This document shows, piece by piece, positions 25,803 to 34,002 of a DNA stretch of 64,000 nucleotides. The DNA is from Anaerolineales bacterium (lineage in GTDB: Bacteria > Chloroflexota > Anaerolineae > Aggregatilineales > J027). Under the pieces are notes generated by a model. It was not told the origin of the DNA, ran no database searches, and saw only the letters and a list, made by a program, of their open reading frames with translations. Location: positions 496,001 to 560,000 of the forward strand of contig JACKCI010000002.1 in NCBI GenBank assembly GCA_020634155.1. The letters run 5' to 3'. The position numbers were made by a program, and so were the translations under genes. Every line of letters begins with the position of its first letter. Positions within the stretch are counted from its first letter, which is position 1.

Positions 25803-26054
25803 CTACACGTTCCGGTCAAGTTTCTTATGAGCATAGATGTTGAGCATCCGCTTGTAGAAGACTAGCTCACGTAGGGCTTCAAGCTCACCCCATTCACGGA
25901 CGGTCAAGGTGCCAGCTTGGTAAGCATCTAGGAGGTGGCGTACCCGCTCCAAGGTCATCATGGACGGAACATAGCTTAAGATTTTTTCGGCGGTTGGCTC
26001 ATCAGCCAACAGGTTCAGCAGTTCGGTATAGGCCTTATCGTGCTGGATATTCAT
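25803..26054 (-). CDS. Small hypothetical cytoplasmic protein
   Basis: 83 residues, all-helical by appearance, with a perfect AAGGAGG 7 bases before the ATG and its own terminator, so it is a real monocistronic gene. The sequence is rich in Leu, Glu, Arg and Tyr (SMMTLERVRHLLDAYQAG and LEALRELVFYKRML) without cysteine or known motif. It is divergent from the giant amylase gene; the shared 174-base intergenic region must carry both promoters. Function unknown. Confidence 0.68.
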   Translation of the reverse strand: MNIQHDKAYTELLNLLADEPTAEKILSYVPSMMTLERVRHLLDAYQAGTLTVREWGELEALRELVFYKRMLNIYAHKKLDRNV

Positions 26055-26160
26055 TGATGTCCTCCTTGTGTTAAACTTACTTAACCTATACTTAAACTGA
26101 TTATAACATAAATTCTTGAATAGTCACCCCCCTAAAATGCGAATTTCGTTTAACCTAAAT

Positions 26161-26204
26161 TTGGGCAAAACCTAGCAAAGCGGGGTATACTAAATCGGTT
26201 TAGT
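26161..26204 (+). promoter_or_regulatory. Promoter and palindromic operator of the amylase-like gene
   Basis: TATACT (26186-26191) as -10 and TTGGGC (26161-26166) as a weak -35 with a 19-base spacer. A perfect palindrome ACTAAA-TCGG-TTTAGT (26189-26204) overlaps the -10 and start site, as expected for a repressor operator. GAGGAA precedes the ATG. The rest of the 26055-26228 gap is A+T-rich with several TTAAAC/GTTTAA words. Confidence 0.5.
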
Positions 26205-26228
26205 GAAACTTATTTCGAGGAACAATAA

Positions 26229-29200
26229 ATGTTGCCAAAATCGCATAATGTACGATTGGGCCAATGGGCAATTCGCGCCCTCATTTTGGCATTATTACTC
26301 GCGGTCTCTTTACCGACAATGGACACCGCCCAAGCCGCACCAATTGCGACATGGTGTGTGACGGGTGAATTCCAAAATCCGGTATGGGACAATAATTCGA
26401 TAGCCCTTTTTGACGATGGCACCAATGGCGACCTTGTCAGTGGTGACGGCATCTTCTCACGCGATGTGACCATCACCAACCCTAGTGGCAATGGTGCGGG
26501 CACGGATTTTTATGAATGGAAAGTGGTCGCCTGCGAGAATTGGGGCACTTCTTATCCATTTGGTAGCAATTCCTTTTTCTGGGCCAACATCAACGACATT
26601 GTCAAGTTTACGCTAGACACCAACAGCTACGGGGCAGGCAATTACCCTCAGCAAAATATCCACAATGTGACGGGTGATGTGGTGCCAGCAGCGGGCTTCA
26701 CGGCAGTTGGTGATTGGCAAGGCTGGAATAACAGCAATCCTGCTACTGCCATGACCGATATGGGTGGTGGTATCTATGAACTGCTGACAACTATTCCTGC
26801 CGCCGGCTCCTACTTCGGCAAAGTGTCTATTACAGGCCATCCTTCATGGCACGGCTATGATGCGAATGGGCGACATCTTGGTACGCCTGATAATGTTAAC
26901 TTCACAACAACTCTCCCTAATCAAAACGTACTGTTTCATCTGGACTTGAATACAGGTCGTTTGCAGATTACGCCTCAAGCACCACCGAATTTCATGTGTG
27001 TCACTGGTGAATGGCAAAATCCTCAGTGGGATAATGCCGCTAACCCTCTCTATGATGATGGCACGCATGGCGATGCGACCGCAGGCGATGGCATCTACTC
27101 GCTAGATGAAACCATTAGCAACCTGAGCGGCAATGGTGCGGGCGATGATTTTTATGAGTGGAAGGCCGTGACCTGCGGCGATTGGAGTACCTCCTATCCG
27201 CTTGGCGCAAACTCATTCTTCTGGGCCAACATGGGTAATACGGTCACGTTTACCTTTGACGCCAATACCTACGCCGATGGTGCCTATCCCGCCCAAAACA
27301 TTCATAATGTGACGGGCGATGTGGTGCCAGCGGCAGGCTTCACCGCAGTGGGTGATTGGCAGGGATGGGATAACGGCAACCCAGCAACCGCTATGACGGA
27401 TATGGGTGGCGGTATCTATGAACTCCTTACCACCATTGGCGTGGCTGGCTCATATTTGGGTAAGGTATCCATCACAAGTCACCCTTCGTGGCATGGCTAT
27501 GATGCCAATGGGCGACACCTTGGCACACCCGATAACATCAACTTCACCACCACCAGCGATAATCAAGATGTTTTGTTCCATCTTGACCTCAACACCGGAC
27601 GCTTGAGCATCACGCCTCAAAGTCCGCCTCCGGTATGGTGCGTGGTTGGGGAGTGGCAAAACCCGCAATGGGATAACGCCGCTAATCCCCTCTACGATGA
27701 TGGCTCACACGGCGACGCCAGCGCGGGAGATGGTATCTACACGTTAGATGAAACCATCAACAATCTCAGTGGTAACGGCGCAGGTGATGACTTCTACGAA
27801 TGGAAGATTGTGACCTGTGGCGACTGGAGTACCACCTATCCTCCCGGTAGCAACTCGTTCTTCTGGGCTAATCTAGGGAATGCCGTTCAATTCACGCTTG
27901 ATACCAACAGCTATGCTGATGGTGCTTATCCTGCCCAAAACATTCATAATGTGACGGGTGATGTGGTACCAGCCGCAGGTTTCACGGCAGTGGGTGATTG
28001 GCAAGGCTGGAATAATAGCAATCCCACTACCGCCATGACCGATATGGGCGGTGGTGTCTACGAATTACTGGCGACTATCCCCTCGGCGGGTTCCTATTTG
28101 GGCAAAGTGTCCATTACAGGCCACCCCTCATGGCATGGCTACGATGCCAACGGACGACACCTTGGCACACCCGATAACATCAATTTCAGCACATTATTTG
28201 ATAATCAAGATGTGCTGTTCCACCTTGACCTTAACACCGGACGCCTTGATATTACACCGCAATCCGTAGCAGGGGTGTGGTGTGTGGTTGGAGAGTGGCA
28301 AAATCCCCAATGGGATAACGCCTCGCACCCACTCTTTGATGATGGCTCCAACGGTGACGTTACGGCCAACGACGGCATTTACTCGCTGGATGTGACTATC
28401 GCTAATCCCAGTGGTAACGGCGCAGGTAACGATTTCTATGAGTGGAAGGCCGTGACCTGCGGTGATTGGAGTACCTCCTATCCGCTTGGTGCAAACTCGT
28501 TCTTTTGGGCCAACATCAACGATGTGGTGAAATTTATACTCGATACCAATAGTTATGCTGATGGTGCCTACCCTGCCCAAAACATCCACAACGTAACCGG
28601 TGATGTGGTGCCAGCAGCGGGCTTTACTGCCGTTGGTGATTGGCAGGGTTGGGATAACAACAATCCTGCTACCGCCCTAATGGATATGGGTAGCGGGATT
28701 TGGGAATACACAGCGACCATTTCAACACCCGGCTTCTATGTGGGCAAGGTGTCCATTACAGGCCACCCCTCGTGGCACGGCTATGATGCCAATGGGCGAC
28801 ATCTTGGAACACCCGATAACATCAATTTCTCAACCTCCCAAGCCAACGAAGATGTCCTCTTCCGGCTTGATTTGAACACGGGGCGACTGCTGATTGAACC
28901 CCAAACCCCACCCCCACCGACCCCACCCTGCTTGGCGGGTAGCTTCCAAGGCTGGAACAATTCATCGCACCCGATGTATGACGACGGCACCAATGGCGAC
29001 TTAACCAGTGGAGACGGCATCTATACCCGTGACTTTACGGTAGCGGCAGCGGGCAATTATGAATGGAAGGCTGTGGCCGAATGCGGTAACTGGGGCCTTG
29101 CTTACCCCGGTGACAATGCATGGGCCATTACCACCAGTGCCAACCAGACGGTCAAGTTCACGCTCGACACCAACACCTATGGCGATGGCTGGTATCCAAT

Positions 29201-32200
29201 GACCAACATCGTCAACGCCACCGACAGCTTTGGCACCAGTTTCACTGCCGTTGGTGATTTCAATGGTGATAACTCCAACGACCCGCTTGGCTTGCTCAGT
29301 GACCTTGGCGGCGGTATTTACGAAGTCGAATATACCATCCCCACCGCAGGCAACTACTCTGGGCGAATTGCCCTCACGGGTGATGGTCGCTCTTGGGATG
29401 CCGATGGACGACGCGCTCCGAGTCACTACAACGTCGCCTTTGCAACCAGTACCCCCAATGAGAGTGTGTACTTCACGCTTGACACCAACACCGGACGCAT
29501 CCGCGTCATGTCCTCAACAGCGCCGCCACCCGTATGGGATAGCATCTATCATTCAGCGTGTACCTCGCGCTTGGCAGCCAACTGTCTCGGCAATGGCGAC
29601 CATGCGTCGTTAGAGGCTCTGCCATCCGGTGGTGCGAACTTCTCCAACGCGACCTATAACGGCGCACCCGTCGGTGATGGGGTGTCGGATGCTTATACCT
29701 ATGACGATGAACCTCTGACCCTCTACATGCTGGGTGACAGCGGGCAACTGGTCGATGATGGCGACGACCCCAACATCCGCTATTGGGTTGGCAGCGAACA
29801 GTTTGCCGACATGAGCTATGTTACGACATGGGCTGGGGACTGGCACGGACGCACCTCCTCCTATGACATCTTCAGCGGCGATATTCCTGCTCAACCACCC
29901 ATGACGGTTTACTACTGGCTCAACGCTGAACACACCGACTCCGGCACGGTGCGCTCGATGTGCATGAGTGGCGGGTCAACCAATGCCGTTGATCAACATA
30001 CAGGCTTTGGTGATTGCTCGTTTAACGACTATGCCTATGCGATTGTGGACGATGACACCGACGGCCCCAGTATCACCAATGTCATCTTTGATGACGGTGG
30101 TGATGGTCTTGGCAACGGTAACGACCAAGTCTGTGCTGATGTGGTCGAAACAGGCACCGCCAGCGGCGATAACGATAGCAACGTGGGCGTGGTCAACTTG
30201 CTCTCCAGCGCCAACCTCGGTGACATCATCATCGGTGGCGGTACCGTGACCCCTATGAGTTGGTCGGGGGGCAACACCTATTGTGCCAATAACATAAACT
30301 TCGCCGACCCCACCTATTATCGGGTGGATGCTCGCAATGATGACCAAGACCACCCCGACGGCCCGAATTACACTGACATCGACCAATCGCTCTCTCCGGC
30401 TGTTTGCGAAGGCGTGAATTGCGACTTCCCAACAGGTGATAACAACATCCAATGGGCTGAGGTGTGGCACGACACCCGCGACGGCTATTATCGCAATCCC
30501 TTTGGGTCGATTCCCTCCAACAGCACCGTAACGCTGCGGCTACGGGCGGCGCTGGACGACCTGACCTTTGCCTTCCTGCGCGTCTACAACGGGCCAAATG
30601 GTGATACCGTCTATAACATGACCAAGGTGAGCAGCGATGCTTCCTATGACTACTACGAGGCCACCATCCCCGCCAGCGATACCGCCAGTCCGCGTCAACT
30701 GTATTACAAATTTGTGCTGATTGATGGTAGCGACGAAGACTGGTATATCGACGACCACGACCATAACGAGTATGACCATGAAGACCGCTATGAAAACGGC
30801 TCCGGTACGATGGTCGATAATGGGCAGGATGGGCAATACTACGACAATGCCTTTACCCTGACCGTTTATGAAGACAGCTTCGACACCACCACTCCCGAAT
30901 GGGCGCAGAATGCGGTTATCTATCAAATCATGCCGGATCGCTTCCGCAATGGCGACCCCACCAACGACACCGCATGGCCCGCAGGCTATGATGTCTATGG
31001 CGCTGCCCCCTATGTCCATGACATCTGGAATGAGGCCCCCGTTAACCCGCGTGATGCAGGTAGCCCCTTCTTTAATTTCTGGAGTGCGGACTTCTTCGGT
31101 GGCGACCTCCAAGGGGTTATGGATGAACTCGACTATCTGCAATCGATTGGGGTCACAGCCATTTACCTCAACCCCATCTTTGCCTCGCCCTCCAATCATG
31201 GCTATGACACCACCGACTACTTGACCATCAACCCGCGCTATGGCGACAACGCGCTCTTTGCTGAGTTTGCCGCCGAAGCCGAGGCACGCGGTATCAAGAT
31301 TATTCTTGACGGTGCCTTCAACCATACGGGTTCTGACTCGATTTACTTTGACCGCTACAACCGTTGGGATGCCAATGGTAATCCCGTGACAGGCAATGAT
31401 GGTTCGGGTGCCTGTGAAGCGGCTGGCTCATCCTTTGCCGACTTCTACAACTTCGACCCGACAGGTACTGGCCCCTGCTATGATGGCAACGACTACGAGT
31501 CATGGTTTGGCTATGATAGCTTGCCAGTGCTAATTGACTACCTGAGCGGCAACGCCGTCCGCGACTTCGTGTTTGACTATAATAACGACGGCAATAATGG
31601 CTTTGGCGGCGCACCGGTTATCCAATACTGGTATGGCCTTGGGGCTGATGGTTGGCGCTTCGACGTTGCCAACGAAATCCCTCATGACTTCTGGCAGGAG
31701 TTCCGCCAAGAGGTCAAGGTCAACGATGGCTATCTCGGCCCGCTGTACAGCGAAGTTTGGTTTGAGGCTCAACCGTGGCTGCTCGGTGATGAACTTGATG
31801 CCACCATGAACTACCGCTATCGCAAGGCCGTCCTTGGCTTCTTGGTTGACAGTACATGGACAGACAACGACAACAATGGTGACCAGACCATGTACCAGTT
31901 GTCACCGAGTGAGTTTGACTATGTGTTGAACTCCATCCGCGAAGACTATCCGACTCCGGCATGGTACACCATGATGAACCTAATGGGGTCGCACGATACC
32001 AACCGCGCCTTGTTCGTCTTGCGTGAGCAATCGACTGACCTGCCCACCGCCATCGCCAAGCTGCAAATGATGGCCGCCTTGCAATTTACCTATGTCGGCT
32101 CCCCCACCATCTACTTTGGTGATGAGGCGGGCTTAGGTGCGGTAGATTACGGTGGTTATGGTCTATGGGGTGCGGGCTATGGCGATGCAGGTTCGCAACA

Positions 32201-33854
32201 AGATGACCCCTACAACCGCCATCCCTATCCTTGGGAACCGACTGTTGAGAACGACTACAACACATGGGATGGCAGCGGTACCTATGACTTTAACAGTGTC
32301 ACTGGCACCACTCCACCGACCTATACCTATACCGAAACGTTGCGCGAGACCTATAGCATCTTAGGTGCCACCCGCAACAGCTACCCCGTCTTGCGGACAG
32401 GCGATGTCATCACAGTCTTAACCGATGATGTCAACAATACCTATGCCTATATCCGTGTCGATGCCAACGACTGCGCGATTGCCATTTTCAATCGTAGCAC
32501 CACCACCCGTGATGTGACCCTCAACGGCCTACCCTCGCAATGTAACGGTAGCTTTGAGGATGTCCTCAATGGTGGTGCGAATTGGACAGTTGCCAGTGGT
32601 TCTGTCACGGTGACGGGTATTGCTGGTCTGAGCAGCGCCGTATTGGTGCAACCGTTGGGCGTCAATGGCCTCAACTTGCCACCCGCTGCGGCAATTACCA
32701 CGACAGCAGATGTGAACCTGACCGCCAGCGCCAGCACCACCATCAGCGCCACCTTCACCGACATTGTGGGTCAATCCTTACCCGCAGGCGTAACGGTCAA
32801 CTTCGCTTTGGTTAGCGGTGAGGGTAGCCTCAGCAATACCACCGCCACCACCGACAGCACCGGAACCGCTAGCGTCCTCTATAGCGCCCCGCCTGCCGAA
32901 TCCGTCGCGGTCATTCGAGCCAGCATCGTTGGTCAAAATGGTGTGGTCTATAGCGACTCGGCAACGGTCTATGCCGCCTTCACGCAAGATGTCGCCGATC
33001 AATTGACGGCTGAGACCAAGATTGGGCCTGATTTTGTCGATGGCTTCAGCGTCGGTATTGATGCTGCTGTTACCAAGATTGGCACGGGTGAGCCTGTCGT
33101 CAGTCTTGGCGAGTTGAACAACAACCCCTATCAGGGTGGTGAGCCTGTCTTCTCAGACTTCATTGATATTCATCTCCATGATGCGACGGGTGTCGATATG
33201 CTGGCGGTGCAGTTCGGCTATTTCGACGAAACCGACGAAGACAACCATGAAGTCTACTATTGGGATGGCAACGGTTGGACGCCTGTTGTAGCGGCAGCCT
33301 TCCTTGATACCACTCTCAATCAAATTACCTTTGAACTGACACCAACCACTGAGCCGAGCCTTGCTGAATTACAAGGCACTGTCTTTGTCGTGGGTGACCC
33401 CGGTTATTACCAAGACCCCGGCACTGGCCCCGGTGATGGTGGTAGCGCAGGCCTCACCTTCAGCAAATCAGCCAGCCTTGGCGCGGGTTCCATCGGCATC
33501 GTGGGTGATACCATCGAATGGGTGGTGACCCTTACCAATGAAACGGGCAGCACCCTGAGCGATGTGACCGTGACCGATACCCTACCCAGTGGCTTGCAAA
33601 TCAGCAGCGCCCAATCGGGCAGCGGCACGGTTGTTGTCCAAGGCCAAACGGTACTCTGGAGCATCCCCAGTCTTGCTGCGGGTGAAAGCGCCCAACTACG
33701 GATTGCGACAACCATCGTCGGCAGTCCCGCTGAGGGCTTGTTCGTCAACACCGCTACCCTGACAACAGGAACAGGGCTGACGGCCTCCGCCACCGCGTCG
33801 ATTAATGTGGTGACTGGCTTGCCGGATACGGGCTATCCACCCCGTTCTGAATAA
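26229..33854 (+). CDS. Giant secreted GH13 alpha-amylase-family glycosidase with repeated N-terminal domains
   Basis: 2541 residues. Signal peptide 1-37. Four nearly identical repeats of 214 residues begin at residues 43, 257, 471 and 685; a fifth, diverged copy starts at 901. They look like starch- or glucan-binding beta-sandwiches (repeated WQGW and W-H-GYDANGRH motifs). After a linker and a CBM34-like N domain, the GH13 barrel begins near 1556 (VIYQIMPDRF). Catalytic residues are visible: nucleophile D1812 (DGWRFDVANE), acid/base E1842 (YSEVWFE), D1923 (GSHDTNR). Then come a Big_1-like Ig domain, an unknown domain and a DUF11 domain. The C-terminus is LPDTGYPPRSE. It should act outside the cell on alpha-glucans. 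Confidence 0.9.
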   Translation: MLPKSHNVRLGQWAIRALILALLLAVSLPTMDTAQAAPIATWCVTGEFQNPVWDNNSIALFDDGTNGDLVSGDGIFSRDVTITNPSGNGAGTDFYEWKVVACENWGTSYPFGSNSFFWANINDIVKFTLDTNSYGAGNYPQQNIHNVTGDVVPAAGFTAVGDWQGWNNSNPATAMTDMGGGIYELLTTIPAAGSYFGKVSITGHPSWHGYDANGRHLGTPDNVNFTTTLPNQNVLFHLDLNTGRLQITPQAPPNFMCVTGEWQNPQWDNAANPLYDDGTHGDATAGDGIYSLDETISNLSGNGAGDDFYEWKAVTCGDWSTSYPLGANSFFWANMGNTVTFTFDANTYADGAYPAQNIHNVTGDVVPAAGFTAVGDWQGWDNGNPATAMTDMGGGIYELLTTIGVAGSYLGKVSITSHPSWHGYDANGRHLGTPDNINFTTTSDNQDVLFHLDLNTGRLSITPQSPPPVWCVVGEWQNPQWDNAANPLYDDGSHGDASAGDGIYTLDETINNLSGNGAGDDFYEWKIVTCGDWSTTYPPGSNSFFWANLGNAVQFTLDTNSYADGAYPAQNIHNVTGDVVPAAGFTAVGDWQGWNNSNPTTAMTDMGGGVYELLATIPSAGSYLGKVSITGHPSWHGYDANGRHLGTPDNINFSTLFDNQDVLFHLDLNTGRLDITPQSVAGVWCVVGEWQNPQWDNASHPLFDDGSNGDVTANDGIYSLDVTIANPSGNGAGNDFYEWKAVTCGDWSTSYPLGANSFFWANINDVVKFILDTNSYADGAYPAQNIHNVTGDVVPAAGFTAVGDWQGWDNNNPATALMDMGSGIWEYTATISTPGFYVGKVSITGHPSWHGYDANGRHLGTPDNINFSTSQANEDVLFRLDLNTGRLLIEPQTPPPPTPPCLAGSFQGWNNSSHPMYDDGTNGDLTSGDGIYTRDFTVAAAGNYEWKAVAECGNWGLAYPGDNAWAITTSANQTVKFTLDTNTYGDGWYPMTNIVNATDSFGTSFTAVGDFNGDNSNDPLGLLSDLGGGIYEVEYTIPTAGNYSGRIALTGDGRSWDADGRRAPSHYNVAFATSTPNESVYFTLDTNTGRIRVMSSTAPPPVWDSIYHSACTSRLAANCLGNGDHASLEALPSGGANFSNATYNGAPVGDGVSDAYTYDDEPLTLYMLGDSGQLVDDGDDPNIRYWVGSEQFADMSYVTTWAGDWHGRTSSYDIFSGDIPAQPPMTVYYWLNAEHTDSGTVRSMCMSGGSTNAVDQHTGFGDCSFNDYAYAIVDDDTDGPSITNVIFDDGGDGLGNGNDQVCADVVETGTASGDNDSNVGVVNLLSSANLGDIIIGGGTVTPMSWSGGNTYCANNINFADPTYYRVDARNDDQDHPDGPNYTDIDQSLSPAVCEGVNCDFPTGDNNIQWAEVWHDTRDGYYRNPFGSIPSNSTVTLRLRAALDDLTFAFLRVYNGPNGDTVYNMTKVSSDASYDYYEATIPASDTASPRQLYYKFVLIDGSDEDWYIDDHDHNEYDHEDRYENGSGTMVDNGQDGQYYDNAFTLTVYEDSFDTTTPEWAQNAVIYQIMPDRFRNGDPTNDTAWPAGYDVYGAAPYVHDIWNEAPVNPRDAGSPFFNFWSADFFGGDLQGVMDELDYLQSIGVTAIYLNPIFASPSNHGYDTTDYLTINPRYGDNALFAEFAAEAEARGIKIILDGAFNHTGSDSIYFDRYNRWDANGNPVTGNDGSGACEAAGSSFADFYNFDPTGTGPCYDGNDYESWFGYDSLPVLIDYLSGNAVRDFVFDYNNDGNNGFGGAPVIQYWYGLGADGWRFDVANEIPHDFWQEFRQEVKVNDGYLGPLYSEVWFEAQPWLLGDELDATMNYRYRKAVLGFLVDSTWTDNDNNGDQTMYQLSPSEFDYVLNSIREDYPTPAWYTMMNLMGSHDTNRALFVLREQSTDLPTAIAKLQMMAALQFTYVGSPTIYFGDEAGLGAVDYGGYGLWGAGYGDAGSQQDDPYNRHPYPWEPTVENDYNTWDGSGTYDFNSVTGTTPPTYTYTETLRETYSILGATRNSYPVLRTGDVITVLTDDVNNTYAYIRVDANDCAIAIFNRSTTTRDVTLNGLPSQCNGSFEDVLNGGANWTVASGSVTVTGIAGLSSAVLVQPLGVNGLNLPPAAAITTTADVNLTASASTTISATFTDIVGQSLPAGVTVNFALVSGEGSLSNTTATTDSTGTASVLYSAPPAESVAVIRASIVGQNGVVYSDSATVYAAFTQDVADQLTAETKIGPDFVDGFSVGIDAAVTKIGTGEPVVSLGELNNNPYQGGEPVFSDFIDIHLHDATGVDMLAVQFGYFDETDEDNHEVYYWDGNGWTPVVAAAFLDTTLNQITFELTPTTEPSLAELQGTVFVVGDPGYYQDPGTGPGDGGSAGLTFSKSASLGAGSIGIVGDTIEWVVTLTNETGSTLSDVTVTDTLPSGLQISSAQSGSGTVVVQGQTVLWSIPSLAAGESAQLRIATTIVGSPAEGLFVNTATLTTGTGLTASATASINVVTGLPDTGYPPRSE
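26352..28928 (+). repeat. Four tandem intragenic 642-base repeats plus a diverged fifth unit downstream
   Basis: Units start at 26352, 26994, 27636 and 28278 (exactly 642 bases or 214 codons apart) and share long identical DNA words, for example around the AACATTCATAATGTGACGGG and GGCCATCC/CACCC segments. The near-constant spacing and low divergence show recent internal duplication or gene conversion. A shorter, much more diverged unit follows to about 29515. Confidence 0.85.
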
Positions 33855-33874
33855 GCATCGCAACACCTAACCGA

Positions 33875-33912
33875 AAGGCCGGAGGGGATTCGCACTCTCC
33901 GGCTTTTCTTTT
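33875..33912 (+). terminator. Intrinsic terminator of the amylase-like gene
   Basis: GCCGGAG (33878-33884) and CTCCGGC (33897-33903) form a 7-bp stem with A-run before and TTTTCTTTTT after it. Confidence 0.88.
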
Positions 33913-34002
33913 TGCGCGTGATGCCCCGCCTCATGATTCAGCAAGGCTAACCCTAAATGCGCTATAATTGAAACTGGTGTGTAACAATCCAAAGAAGCGG
34001 CA

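Noticed and set aside
26352..28928. Long direct repeats as CRISPR or mobile element
   Set aside because: The repeat unit is 642 bases, in frame and encodes repeated protein domains.
30540..31325. 261-codon minus-strand open frame inside the amylase gene
   Set aside because: It lies opposite the GH13 catalytic domain with conserved active-site motifs on the plus strand; a shadow frame.
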